From: Cauispirillum nitrogeniifigens
GTDB taxonomy: Bacteria > Pseudomonadota > Alphaproteobacteria > Rhodospirillales > Rhodospirillaceae
NCBI RefSeq assembly: GCF_049800675.1
Contig: NZ_JBLOOT010000007.1
Location: forward strand, 124,001-188,000
Reading direction: 5' to 3'
Length of the DNA stretch: 64,000 bases
The notes beneath the pieces are model-generated. The model had not been told where the DNA came from, ran no database searches, and worked only from the letters and a program-made list of their open reading frames with translations. This document shows positions 36,438 to 45,298 of this stretch, piece by piece (position 1 is the stretch's first letter; each line of letters starts with the position of its first letter). A program made the translations under genes and the position numbers.

Positions 36438-37508
36438 CTAGAAGCGCAGCTGCGCGGAGGCGTTCAGGCTGGCGCGCGAGCCACGCCAGTTGTCCACGTG
36501 GTACTTCGTGAACGGCAGCCCGGTCAGCTCGAAGAAGCGCGGCCAGCCGATGCGCTCGATCCACTCGTTCATGCGCTCCCACGGGCGGGCGTCGGCCTTG
36601 TAGGCGGCAAGGATCTGCTTGACCACCTCGGCCACTTCCGGCCAGCGCGGGGCGTTGTTGGGCAGGCCGGCGGCGACCAGCTTGTGGAACGCCGGCTTGG
36701 AGCGGGTGGAGGAGTGCTTGCCCCCGACCCAGATGGCGATCTTGGAGTGCACCGGATCGTTGATCTGCATGGGCGGGCAGGGCGGGTAGCAGGCGCCGCA
36801 GCACACGCACTTCTTCTCGTCGACTTCCAGCGAGGGCTTGCCGTTGACCATGGCCGGGCGGATGGCCGCGACCGGGCAGCGGGCCACCACGGCCGGGCGT
36901 TCGCACATGTTGGCGACGAGGTCGTGGTTGATCTTCGGCGGCTTGGTGTGCTGGACGTTGATGGCGATGTCGCCCTGGCCGCCGCAGTTGATCTGGCAGC
37001 AGGAGGTGGTGATCTTCACACGGTTCGGCATCTCTTCATGCTTGAACTCGTGATACAGCTCGTCCATCAGCGCCTTGACCACGCCCGAGGCATCGGTGCC
37101 CGGAATGTCGCAGTGCAGCCAGCCCTGGGTGTGCGAGATCATGGAGATGGAGTTGCCGGTGCCGCCGACGGGGAAGCCCTCGGCCTCCAGCTTTTCGATC
37201 AGCGGGGCGACCTTGTCCCACGACGACACCATGAACTCGATGTTCGAGCGGGTGGTGAAGCGGACATGGCCCTCGGCGAAGGCGTCGGCGATGTCGGCCA
37301 GCTTACGGACGGTGTAGACGTCCATCTGGCGCTGGGTGCCGGCCTTGACGGTCCAGATCTCGTCGCCGGACTTGGCGACATGGTGCAGCACACCGACCCG
37401 CGGGCGGTCGTGCCACGCCCACTTGCCGTAGTTCTTCTGGAGGACCGGGTGCATGTACGGGAACGGATCCGGAGCCCCGCTCTCGGTCGGATGGCGCAGT
37501 TCAGCCAT
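36438..37508 (-). CDS. dsrB: dissimilatory sulfite reductase beta subunit (oxidative type)
   Basis: A 356-residue catalytic subunit. The siroheme/[4Fe-4S] binding Cys run is CCQINCGGQGD, with an upstream conserved HTQGWLHCDIPGTDASG. The inserted ferredoxin domain is CPVAAIRP followed by KKCVCCGACYPPCPP. With DsrA it forms the alpha2-beta2 enzyme that in this pathway oxidises DsrC-bound sulfur to sulfite. It begins 74 bp after dsrA; no dsrD is present. Confidence 0.97.
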   Translation of the reverse strand: MAELRHPTESGAPDPFPYMHPVLQKNYGKWAWHDRPRVGVLHHVAKSGDEIWTVKAGTQRQMDVYTVRKLADIADAFAEGHVRFTTRSNIEFMVSSWDKVAPLIEKLEAEGFPVGGTGNSISMISHTQGWLHCDIPGTDASGVVKALMDELYHEFKHEEMPNRVKITTSCCQINCGGQGDIAINVQHTKPPKINHDLVANMCERPAVVARCPVAAIRPAMVNGKPSLEVDEKKCVCCGACYPPCPPMQINDPVHSKIAIWVGGKHSSTRSKPAFHKLVAAGLPNNAPRWPEVAEVVKQILAAYKADARPWERMNEWIERIGWPRFFELTGLPFTKYHVDNWRGSRASLNASAQLRF

Positions 37509-37582
37509 TTCTCAACAGCCTCCCAATTGGAGTGACTTCCCCTGTCGGGGGAAGGCCGTGGCCTTCCCCCAAGCTTCGTTGC

Positions 37583-38842
37583 TTATTCCGCGGCGGCCGC
37601 GGCGTCGCCCTTGCGGGACTGCCACTTGGCGGCTTCCTCGTCCCAGTCGTCGGTGCGGACATAGGAGTTGGTGCGCGGGTGGTTGATCATGTTGGGGTCG
37701 ACCTCCAGGCCGACGCCCTCCAGGAAGTTCACCAGGCCGATGCGCTCGATCATCTCGCCGGTGCGCTCGTGGTCCAGCGCGTTCTCGGCAAAGAAGTCGA
37801 TGACGCTGGTGGCGATTTCCAGCAGGCGGTCGTAGTCCTCGTCGCTGTCGAGCTTCATGAACGGCACGATGACGGTGCCCATCAGGTCGCCGATCTTGAG
37901 GGTGCGCTTGCCGCCGATCAGGATGGTGATGCCGCGGTCGTCGCCCGGCGACAGCGCCTTGGTCATCACGTTGATGCAGTGCATGCAGCGGACGCAGGAC
38001 TTGTTGTCCACGGCCAGGGTGTCGTCGTCGTTCAGCGACAGCGCCTGGGTCGGGCACATGGTGACGACCTGGTCGATCATCCACTTCCGGCCGTTCTTGG
38101 CGACGTAGTTCTTGACCTCGGCCTGGTCGACCTTGATGTCGTCGCGCCAGGTGCCCAGCACCGCGAAGTCGGAGCGGTGGGTGGCGTTGACGCAGTCGTT
38201 GGCGCAGCCCGAGAACTTGAACTTCATCTTGTAGGGCAGCGACGGACGGTGCATGTCGTCGAGGGTGTTGTTGATGACGGTGCGCAGGGCGCGCTGCTCG
38301 TCATAGCAGGACTGCTCGCAACGGGCGGCGCCGACGCAGCTCATCGAGGTGCGGATACCGGCCCCGGCGCCGCCGAGGTCGAAGCCCATCTCGTTCAGTT
38401 CGTCGAAGGCGCTCTGCACCTTGTCGGTGCTGGTGCCCTGGAACATGATGTCGCCCGACTGGCCGTGGAAGGCGATCAGGCCGGAGCCATGGCGCTCCCA
38501 CACGTCGCACATCTGGCGCAGCAGGTCGGTGGTGTAGTGCATGCCGGCCGGCGGCTGGATGCGCAGGGTGTGGAACTCGCGCGAGGCCGGGAACTTGTCG
38601 CCCACTTCGGAAAAGCGCGGAATGACGCCGGCGCCGTAGCCGAACACGCCGACGGTGCCGCCCTTCCAGTAGCCCTTGCGGGTCTCGTAGGAGTGCTCGA
38701 GCTGACCGAGCAGATCCTTCATCATGTCGGCATAGGGCTTGTCGTCCGACTGCGCCAGGCGCTTGAGTCCGGTGACGAAGCTCGGCCAGGGACCGCTCTC
38801 GAGTTCATCGAGCAGCGGAGTCTTGGGCATCTCCTTAGCCAT
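37583..38842 (-). CDS. dsrA: dissimilatory sulfite reductase alpha subunit (oxidative type)
   Basis: A 419-residue catalytic subunit and first gene of the operon. Siroheme/[4Fe-4S] ligands are CVGAARCEQSC and FSGCANDCVNATHR. The ferredoxin insert is TMCPTQALSLNDD with SCVRCMHCINVM. It oxidises protein-bound sulfur to sulfite in the cytoplasm with DsrB. The ATG at 38842 has GGGAGG nine bases upstream; the in-frame ATG 13 codons earlier lacks a good site. A 623-bp gap to the divergent dioxygenase gene is upstream (see next entry). Confidence 0.97.
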   Translation of the reverse strand: MAKEMPKTPLLDELESGPWPSFVTGLKRLAQSDDKPYADMMKDLLGQLEHSYETRKGYWKGGTVGVFGYGAGVIPRFSEVGDKFPASREFHTLRIQPPAGMHYTTDLLRQMCDVWERHGSGLIAFHGQSGDIMFQGTSTDKVQSAFDELNEMGFDLGGAGAGIRTSMSCVGAARCEQSCYDEQRALRTVINNTLDDMHRPSLPYKMKFKFSGCANDCVNATHRSDFAVLGTWRDDIKVDQAEVKNYVAKNGRKWMIDQVVTMCPTQALSLNDDDTLAVDNKSCVRCMHCINVMTKALSPGDDRGITILIGGKRTLKIGDLMGTVIVPFMKLDSDEDYDRLLEIATSVIDFFAENALDHERTGEMIERIGLVNFLEGVGLEVDPNMINHPRTNSYVRTDDWDEEAAKWQSRKGDAAAAAE

Positions 38843-39465
38843 AAACACAACCTCCCTGTTTACGCAGCGGCGCGCCGGCATCGGCGGTCGGCGCGGATCG
38901 GCCTAACCCGTGCCCGGGGAATCCGGGCGGTTCGTGGTCTGGCGGCGCGAGGGAGCGTGCTTCGGTGCGGACAGCCCGCACCCACCGGCATCACGCCTGC
39001 CGCGCGGGCAGAGTCGTGGCGTCGTGTGGCGAGGGTCCGCGAGACCTCCGTTCCTCCCCCGGCTACCCGAGGCCGGCGGCCGGCTTGTTCTCCGGCTCTA
39101 CCGACGTCAGGCTCCTGCCCATGCCTGGGCGGGACCGCCTGGAAAACCTCCTTGTCGTGCTCCGCGGAGCGTTCCGTCCGTTCGCCCTTCGGCGATCCCG
39201 GCGGGCTCCAAAGGAAATCGCCCGGATCGTGCGGTAGCACTGTACATTACCAGACCTTAATATAACACTGTGCTGAAGTGAAAGCGGTTTCTGCGCGGGA
39301 TCCCGGATTTTTTGGGCGTAGGCGGAGATGATACTGATTCGCAGACGAGGCCGGAGCCTAGTCGTCGGGATTCAAACACTTGCTGCGTCGCACTCTGGTG
39401 TTGCGGGGCACAACAACATGCGACCTGATCGCAAATAATGTCGGGCGAAGGGAGGCCCCTTGAGC
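38843..39465. promoter_or_regulatory. divergent dsrA/dioxygenase intergenic region with long putative dsrA leader
   Basis: The longest coding-free stretch inside the sulfur block. An A/T-rich island at 39240-39275 (TAATATAAC and CATTACC) contains two CACTGT direct repeats (39238-39243 and 39266-39271). This is the only promoter-like composition and is ~400 bp from the dsrA start. Between it and dsrA the sequence is GC-rich with palindromes such as GCTCCGCGGAGC (39159-39170) and GCCCA-N4-TGGGC (~39133-39146 on either strand). No known riboswitch core was recognised. A 126-codon open frame on the minus strand (38860-39240) has no recognisable features and is not called. Confidence 0.5.
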
Positions 39466-40362
39466 ATGCAGACACGAATCACCCCGCCGCGACGGGACGA
39501 CGTGCACTCCTACGAGGTCTGGCGGGACCGCAAGCTGGCGGGCCATCCGGCGACGGCGGGCGACCTTGTGGTCGAGGTCGCCGATCCGGCGGCGCTGACG
39601 GCGGCCGAAGTCGCCGCCCTGGCCGACCGCCTGGCCCGCTGCAACATGGCCGTCTATGCCGCGCCCGCCCACCCGGCGCTATCGCGGGAGGGGCTGCGGG
39701 CCTTCGGCCGGCGCTTCGGGCTGGAGCGCCTGGACGCCAACATGCTGTCGGACGCCGACGGCATCACGCCGCTGGCGGTGGCCGGGGACGGCACGCGCAC
39801 GCGCTATATTCCTTATACGAATCGCCCGTTGGCCTGGCACACCGACGGCTACTACAACACCGCCGACGATCAGGTGCGGGCAATCCTCCTGCACTGCGTC
39901 CGCCCGGCCGCCGAGGGGGGCGCCAACGCCCTTCTCGATCACGAGATCGCCTATATCCTCCTGCGCGAGGCCGACCCGGCGCATGTCGAGGCCCTCAGCC
40001 GGCCCGATGCCATGACCATTCCGGCCAATGCCGAGGAAGGCCAGCCGCCGCGCCCCGACAGCGTCGGCCCGGTGTTCTCCCTGGGCGTCGACGGGCGGCT
40101 GCACATGCGCTACACCCGCCGCAAGACCAACATCGTGTGGTCGCCCGACCCGGCGGTGCGGGCGGCGGTGGCGGCGCTGGAAGCCATCCTGGACTCCGAC
40201 ACGCCCTACATCCTGCGCCACCGCCTGGAGGCCGGGCAGGGGCTGATCTGCGCCAACGTGCTTCACAACCGCGCCCGCTTCGAGGACTCTTCAGAGGCGG
40301 GCGGGGCAGAGGGCCGCCTCCTGTACCGCGCCCGCTACCACGACCCCATCCGCCTTCCCTGA
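39466..40362 (+). CDS. TauD/TfdA-family Fe(II)/2-oxoglutarate dioxygenase
   Basis: A 298-residue non-haem iron oxygenase. The H-x-D iron motif is WHTDGYYNTADD (around residue 125), and the distal His is in ICANVLHNRARFED near the C-terminus. The final YRARYHDPI supplies the 2-oxoglutarate Arg. Some members release sulfite from organosulfonates such as taurine; others act on unrelated substrates. Its position divergent from dsrA hints at sulfur metabolism, but no substrate evidence is seen. ATG at 39466 with GGAGG ten bases upstream was preferred over the TTG at 39460. Confidence 0.85.
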   Translation: MQTRITPPRRDDVHSYEVWRDRKLAGHPATAGDLVVEVADPAALTAAEVAALADRLARCNMAVYAAPAHPALSREGLRAFGRRFGLERLDANMLSDADGITPLAVAGDGTRTRYIPYTNRPLAWHTDGYYNTADDQVRAILLHCVRPAAEGGANALLDHEIAYILLREADPAHVEALSRPDAMTIPANAEEGQPPRPDSVGPVFSLGVDGRLHMRYTRRKTNIVWSPDPAVRAAVAALEAILDSDTPYILRHRLEAGQGLICANVLHNRARFEDSSEAGGAEGRLLYRARYHDPIRLP

Positions 40363-40397
40363 CCCCATCCGCCTTCCTGAACGGAGACAGCGTTCTC

Positions 40398-40655
40398 ATG
40401 ACCATGACCGACGACGAGATCCCCGCCGAGGGCTGGGAAGCCCAGGCCACCGTCGAGGACCTCGACACCTTCATCGCCCCCTGGGGCCGCGAGATCACCC
40501 TGAAGACCGCCGCGTGGGGCAGCGGCATGCGGGTGATGCAGATGCGCATCCGCGAAAAACGCCGCTTCACCGACATCGACCTGGACGAGGCCGCCGTGCG
40601 CCGCCTCATGGCGACCATGCAGGCGTGGCTGGACGGCGGCAAGGCGGAGGGGTAG
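40398..40655 (+). CDS. small conserved-looking protein, 85 aa
   Basis: Not recognised with confidence. Acidic N-terminus (MTMTDDEIPAEGWEAQATVEDLDTFIAPWG) followed by a basic beta-like section REITLKTAAWGSGMRVMQMRIREKRRFTDIDLDEAAVRRLMATMQAWLDG. The composition and codon use are gene-like and the start has CGGAGACAG upstream. It lies 35 bp downstream of the dioxygenase gene, so it is probably co-transcribed with it. Confidence 0.7.
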   Translation: MTMTDDEIPAEGWEAQATVEDLDTFIAPWGREITLKTAAWGSGMRVMQMRIREKRRFTDIDLDEAAVRRLMATMQAWLDGGKAEG

Positions 40656-40662
40656 GCGGCGT

Positions 40663-41130
40663 CTACCGCCGCTCTGGCGGGGGCACCGAATACGTGCCGG
40701 TGGCGTGGGCCACGACCTTGCGGTCGGCGGCCGAGGCCAGCCAGGCTTCGGCGGTGACAAGGCGGCGGCCGGCGCGGATCAGGCTGGCGCTGGCGATGAC
40801 GTCGCCGCGCGGGCAGCGGCGCACCAGATCGACGTTGAGGTGGGTGGTCACGGCCAGCGGCACCGGGCCGACCACGCTGAGCACGACGCCATAGATGGCG
40901 ACGTCGGCCAGGGCCATCAGGGCGGCCCCGGTGACGCCGCCGTTGGGGGCGTCGACGGCGGGCCGGTAGTCCATGCGGAAGCGCGCTGTTCCGGGGCCGA
41001 TGTCCTCCACGCGCAGGGCGAACAGGGTGGCAAAGGGGGCGTCGGCGTCCATGATCTCCTGGAACCGCTCCAGGGAAATCGCCGAGGCCGGGGGAAGGCC
41101 CCGGTCGGGGACGAAGGGGTGGTCCGTCAC
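40663..41130 (-). CDS. hotdog-fold thioesterase (PaaI-like)
   Basis: A 155-residue acyl-CoA thioesterase-type protein. The hotdog core with VDAPNGGVTGAALMALADVAIYGVVLSVVG (catalytic NGG-x-TG pattern) and TTHLNVDLVRRC is typical of PaaI/YbgC relatives. The start is a GTG at 41130 with GAGGA seven bases upstream. It follows the sensor kinase by 20 bp in the same direction, so it may belong to that transcript. The acyl-CoA substrate is unknown. Confidence 0.85.
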   Translation of the reverse strand: MTDHPFVPDRGLPPASAISLERFQEIMDADAPFATLFALRVEDIGPGTARFRMDYRPAVDAPNGGVTGAALMALADVAIYGVVLSVVGPVPLAVTTHLNVDLVRRCPRGDVIASASLIRAGRRLVTAEAWLASAADRKVVAHATGTYSVPPPERR

Positions 41131-41150
41131 GGGCAATCCTCGCGTGTCGA

Positions 41151-43484
41151 TCAGGCTTCGATGGCCTGGGCCGTCGGCTGGTGCTGGGCGCAGCGCGGCT
41201 CGGCCGGCAGCGCCAGGGTGAAGACCCGGCCGGCCTCCGTGCCGATGCCCTCGTTGCGCACGGTCAGGGTGCCGCCCATGGCCGCCGCCAGAGCATAGCA
41301 GATCGACAGGCCGAGCCCACCGCCGACGGCACCGCCGCCGCCGATTCCCGGCGCGGCGCCGTCCGTGCGGCGGGAAAAGAACGGGTCGAAGGCGTGCCGC
41401 AGAACCTCGTCGTCGACGGCCCCGGCGTTGTCCCAGACGCTCAGCAGCACGCGCGCCGCGCCGGGGACGTCCTCGTCGATCATGCGTCCGGTCAGGGTGA
41501 TGCGCGGCCGCCAGCCGCCCTGGGGCGCCAGGGCGACACGGCGGACCGAGGCGCGGGCGTTCGCCAGAAGGTCGAGCATCACCTGCTCGACATGCACCGG
41601 CACGCCGTCGACGGTGGCATGGTCGCCGTCGAACCACAGGTCGAGGGCGATGCCGTCGTCGCGGATCTGCTGGTCCAGGAAGGCGGTGGCGCGGCGGGCG
41701 GCGGCATAGGCGTTGAAGCGCGCCCGCTGCCCCGGCTCGGGCCGGGAGAACACCCGCACATGGTCGATGATCTCGCCCATGCGGGCGGCCTGATCGGCGA
41801 TCAGGGCCAGATGCTCGCGGGTGGAGGCGGGCAGGAGGGCGCCGGCATCCTCCATGGTGGCGGCCTCGGCGGCGACGCGGATGACGTTCATGGGCTGGCT
41901 CAGTTCGTGGGCCAGCCCGGCGGCGACCTCGCCCAGGGTCGCCAGCTTCGATGCCTGGGCGAGCTGGCGTTCCACCTCCTTGCGGTCGGTGACGTCGCGG
42001 ACGACCACATGCCAGGCCGGGCGGCCGGCGTAGTCCACCGGGGCCAGCGCCACCTCGGCCCAGAAGGTGCCGTGTTGCAGGCGGTGCAGCAGGCATTCAT
42101 GCAGGCGCGGCGGCTCGGCCTCGCCCGGCGGTTCCTCCAGCAGGGCGCGCAGCGGGTCGTTCGGCTCCATCAGCAGGTCGAGCGGCGTGCCGATCAGGGT
42201 CTGCACCTCGGGCGTGCCGAAGATCTCGGCGGCGCGGCCGTTGGCGAAGGCCACCACGTCGCCGACGACGACGACGATGGCCTCGGGCGCGCGCTCCACC
42301 AGGGTGCGGTACCGTTCCTCGCTCTGGCGCTTGACCAGCAGTTTGGTCTCGCTGTTGATCAGCTCCAGCTCGCGTTCGGCGATGCGGTCGGCCATGGTGT
42401 CGAAGGCCTGCGCCAGATCCACCAGTTCCGCCGGGCCGCGATAGGGCGGGCCGATGCGGCCGGAAAAGTCACCGCGCGCCATGCGCGCGGTGGCGCGGCG
42501 CAGCGGCTGCAAGGGGTGGAGGACGAGGAAGCGGGAAATCCCGTGACCGGCCACCAGCGCCATCAGCAGGGCGGCCAACGACACACCCAGGGCCATGAGA
42601 AGGTCGTTGCGGATGGCGGCGTCGACCTCCTCGCGGGCGATGCCGACGATGATGCGCAGGCCGTCCTCGGTCAGGGCCGAGGCGACGACGCGCGGGCCGT
42701 CTCCTTCGTACAGCCCCGACCATACCTCCGGCCGTCCCGGCGCCGTCGGCTGGCGGGCGAGGGTGCCGACAAGCTCCGGGTGGGGGGGCACCGTGTCGAT
42801 GATGGTGCCGCGCGGATCGGTCAGCAGGATCACCGTGCGCGGCGGCAGCCCGCGCGGCATCCGGCCGAGGATGTCGAACCACGTCAGGCGCACGGCGCCG
42901 ACCAGCGCCCCGCCGTCGCTGCCGGTGTCCCGGCCGGCGGGCAGGGGCAGGGCGATGGGCATGATCGGCAGGCGATGGGCGTTCGACAGGTGCACTTCGC
43001 CCACCGCCATGCGGCCGCTGGCCAGCGCCTGCATCAGGGCGGCATTGGCGGCCGGCGGCAGCAGGGCGAAGTTGACCGTGGCGGCGCAGTCGATGCGGCC
43101 GTCGGCGGTGGAGCGCACCATGTTGACAAAGGTGTTGTCCTGCCCCACCACGGTGGCCAGGATGGGCGCGCAGGACCCCACCGCGCCGCTGGTGACCGCC
43201 GGCATGGCGGCCAGCGCCCGCAGCGTCCGCCCGGCGGTGTGCAGCAGGGCGGCGTGATGCTGGTTCAGTCCGTCGGCCAGGGCGGCGGCCTGAAGATGGG
43301 CGGCGGCGGTGCGCAGCCGGTGGGCCTCCCACAACTGGTACAGGGACAGGACCAGCAGCGGCGCCAGCGCCATCAGCACCAGCAGGATCAGGCGCAGCCG
43401 CAGCGATCGCAGGCCGCCACCACCCTTGGCGGCGGCGCCGGGCGCAGCCGCCGAAGGGGGCAGGGGCGGCTCGGGGAAGGCCAT
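41151..43484 (-). CDS. membrane sensor histidine kinase with PAS domain
   Basis: A 777-residue kinase. A transmembrane helix (about 28-50), a large extracytoplasmic sensor domain (dCache-like, to ~300), a second helix near 305-325 and a HAMP domain come first. They are followed by a PAS domain (ERYRTLVERAPEAIVVVVGDVVAFANGRAAEIFGTPE), HisKA with the phospho-His in AAGLAHELSQPMNV, and HATPase_c with LDLLANARASV, SVWDNAGAVDDEVLRHAFDPFFS and GGGLGLSICYAL. The kinase type resembles DctB/NtrB-like sensors. The hemerythrin-like gene is 13 bp upstream in the same direction. No adjacent response regulator. Confidence 0.92.
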   Translation of the reverse strand: MAFPEPPLPPSAAAPGAAAKGGGGLRSLRLRLILLVLMALAPLLVLSLYQLWEAHRLRTAAAHLQAAALADGLNQHHAALLHTAGRTLRALAAMPAVTSGAVGSCAPILATVVGQDNTFVNMVRSTADGRIDCAATVNFALLPPAANAALMQALASGRMAVGEVHLSNAHRLPIMPIALPLPAGRDTGSDGGALVGAVRLTWFDILGRMPRGLPPRTVILLTDPRGTIIDTVPPHPELVGTLARQPTAPGRPEVWSGLYEGDGPRVVASALTEDGLRIIVGIAREEVDAAIRNDLLMALGVSLAALLMALVAGHGISRFLVLHPLQPLRRATARMARGDFSGRIGPPYRGPAELVDLAQAFDTMADRIAERELELINSETKLLVKRQSEERYRTLVERAPEAIVVVVGDVVAFANGRAAEIFGTPEVQTLIGTPLDLLMEPNDPLRALLEEPPGEAEPPRLHECLLHRLQHGTFWAEVALAPVDYAGRPAWHVVVRDVTDRKEVERQLAQASKLATLGEVAAGLAHELSQPMNVIRVAAEAATMEDAGALLPASTREHLALIADQAARMGEIIDHVRVFSRPEPGQRARFNAYAAARRATAFLDQQIRDDGIALDLWFDGDHATVDGVPVHVEQVMLDLLANARASVRRVALAPQGGWRPRITLTGRMIDEDVPGAARVLLSVWDNAGAVDDEVLRHAFDPFFSRRTDGAAPGIGGGGAVGGGLGLSICYALAAAMGGTLTVRNEGIGTEAGRVFTLALPAEPRCAQHQPTAQAIEA

Positions 43485-43497
43485 GGCTGCGGCGGTC

Positions 43498-44289
43498 TCA
43501 GGCGGCCTTGCCGGTGCGCGCGATGCGCTCCGAGGCAGCCAGGTAGCGGTGGACGAAGATGTCGCGGAAGGACCCCTTGCCGCCGGTCCACAGGCGCTCG
43601 CTATACTCCGACAGCTTCAGATTGCCCAGGACATGGCCCTCGCCGGTTTGCAGGGCGCGCGCCGACAGCCGCTGGCTCATGTACGGGGCCAGGACGTCGA
43701 GCAGGGCGCCGCAGCCGGGCATGTAGGGCGACAGCGGCAGACCGCTTTCGGCCAGGCGGTGGACCATGCGCGTCACCTCGCGCTGGCTCAGGCCGGACTC
43801 GACGCCGAAGGTGTACTGGTCGATCTCGGCGATGTGCTTGATCACCATGTGATAGAACTTCACCACGTTGCCCTGCACGAAGGCGTTGTCGGCCCCGTCC
43901 TTGAACGGCGCCAGGATGTTGGAGTGCCACCACTTGGTGATCATGACGTGGGCCTTGGTGTGGCGCTCGACCAGTTCGGCGGTCAGGCTGCCGTCGGCCC
44001 GCGCCCCGGCCATGCTCTCTTCCTCCATCAGGCTATGCACGAGCCAGTACACCGTCAAGGTGTCGATGAAGTACTCGGAAAGGGCGCGGTTGCCGCCGCC
44101 CAGAGCCTCGGCGCCCTTGCTCAGCAGGATGAGGAACATGGCGTGGTGCAGGTCGCAGTACCAATGCTGCGTCCGCATGTGTTCGGGCAACTGGCTGACG
44201 AGTTCCGCGCCTTCAGGCGGCAGGGAGGCGTCCGGCGAGCTGATCTGCGCGGTCGCCCGGTGGGTAGTCTTTGCCGTCATGATGGTCAT
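43498..44289 (-). CDS. hemerythrin-like di-iron protein with extra C-terminal domain
   Basis: A 263-residue protein. Candidate di-iron ligands follow the hemerythrin spacing: His48/49 (DLHHAMF), His85 and Glu89 (HSLMEEE), His110 and His114 (HTKAH) and His152/Asp157 (HIAEID). The His85-Glu89 and His152-Asp157 spacings match hemerythrin exactly. The C-terminal ~100 residues (SQREVTRMVHRLAESGLPLSPYMPG and later LGNLKLSEYSERLW) match nothing known to me. Such proteins sense or store O2 or NO. It is directly upstream of the sensor kinase (13-bp gap), an arrangement that suggests joint signalling. The assignment is by motif only. Confidence 0.75.
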   Translation of the reverse strand: MTIMTAKTTHRATAQISSPDASLPPEGAELVSQLPEHMRTQHWYCDLHHAMFLILLSKGAEALGGGNRALSEYFIDTLTVYWLVHSLMEEESMAGARADGSLTAELVERHTKAHVMITKWWHSNILAPFKDGADNAFVQGNVVKFYHMVIKHIAEIDQYTFGVESGLSQREVTRMVHRLAESGLPLSPYMPGCGALLDVLAPYMSQRLSARALQTGEGHVLGNLKLSEYSERLWTGGKGSFRDIFVHRYLAASERIARTGKAA

Positions 44290-44419
44290 GGCGTACTCCA
44301 GCCAAGAGGTCCTACTCCCAGGAGACTAACCCTGATGGCACGGAATCCCCCGCGCGCAGGGGTCTAGCGCTGCGCGAAAGGGTATACGGAACGGGGAGGG
44401 CGTCGGATGAAAAGGTATA

Positions 44420-45298
44420 TCAGCGGCCCAGAGGCGCAGTGGGGGCCGGCGCCGTGGGGGCAGGCGTCGCGGAGACGGCGGCGTCCTCGTCGGCGATGGA
44501 CAGGATGACGGAGACCACGTCCGGGTCGCTGCCGATGCCGCGCCAGTACCACACGGTCCGCCCGTGGGCGTGCAGGGGGCCGAGCAGGGGCGGGGCATCG
44601 GGGGCGGTGACGGCGGCGGGGTGGAGGCCGAACAACGGCGGCAGGTCCTGGCTGCCGTGCAGGCCCTCGGCCACCAGCAGGGGCAGGGCGATGACCACGG
44701 GCGCGGGCGTCAGCGCCGGCCAGTCGGCGACGAACGGCGCCTCTTCGAGGAAGCAGGCGTGCACCCCGGCGCAGCCGCACCCCTTGCGCAGGCGCTCGGC
44801 CAGGGCGAGCGCGGCGGCGGAGGCCCCGCCGGGACGGCTCGACCCATGGCCGATGAGCAGCAGGGCAACGGCGTCGGTCGCCGCGCCGGAGCGGCGCAGG
44901 GCCTCCACCGCGCGGCGGCGGATGATGTCCTCCATGCGCGGATGGGCGCCCACCGCCCGCGTCTGGCGCAGGCTGCCGGCGAATCCGGCCTCGGCCAGGG
45001 CGGCGGGGATGACGCTGCGGGTGAAGTAGCCCTCGGCGGCGAAGTTCGGCACCACCGTCACCGCCGGGGCGGTCACGGTGGCCAGGGCCTCGGCGATGGA
45101 CGGGGACTGCTTCAGGAAGGCGGTGCGGACCTCGGCGAAGCGGCCGGACTTGCGCACCGCTTCGGCCAGGCGGTCGGTGGCATCGCGGGCCTGGGGGGCG
45201 CGCGACGAGCCATGACCGACCAGCAGCAGGGCGGTATTTGGGGTGCTGGCGGCGTCAGCCGGCAGCCGCCTGGCTTGCTCTGCCGTCGGATGGCTCAT
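44420..45298 (-). CDS. cbiX: sirohydrochlorin chelatase (two-domain CbiX type)
   Basis: A 292-residue protein with two tandem CbiX domains: ALLLVGHGSSRAPQA (about 23-37) and ALLLIGHGSSRPGGA (about 150-164), each with the chelatase H-G-S-x-R motif. It inserts Fe2+ (or Co2+) into sirohydrochlorin; next to cobA and upstream of dsr it is likely the ferrochelatase for siroheme of DsrAB. The ATG at 45298 lies 43 bp inside the 3' end of the upstream methyltransferase gene, a 44-bp overlap that suggests coupling. The C-terminal tail is Ala/Pro/Thr-rich. Confidence 0.85.
   Translation of the reverse strand: MSHPTAEQARRLPADAASTPNTALLLVGHGSSRAPQARDATDRLAEAVRKSGRFAEVRTAFLKQSPSIAEALATVTAPAVTVVPNFAAEGYFTRSVIPAALAEAGFAGSLRQTRAVGAHPRMEDIIRRRAVEALRRSGAATDAVALLLIGHGSSRPGGASAAALALAERLRKGCGCAGVHACFLEEAPFVADWPALTPAPVVIALPLLVAEGLHGSQDLPPLFGLHPAAVTAPDAPPLLGPLHAHGRTVWYWRGIGSDPDVVSVILSIADEDAAVSATPAPTAPAPTAPLGR

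Noticed and set aside
39059..39130. Possible riboswitch (cobalamin or similar) in the dsrA leader
   Set aside because: Conserved cores I know (for example the B12-box pattern) are absent.
38860..39240. 126-codon minus-strand open frame upstream of dsrA
   Set aside because: No recognisable features, no good ribosome site at its start, composition like GC-rich non-coding DNA; kept as part of the leader region.
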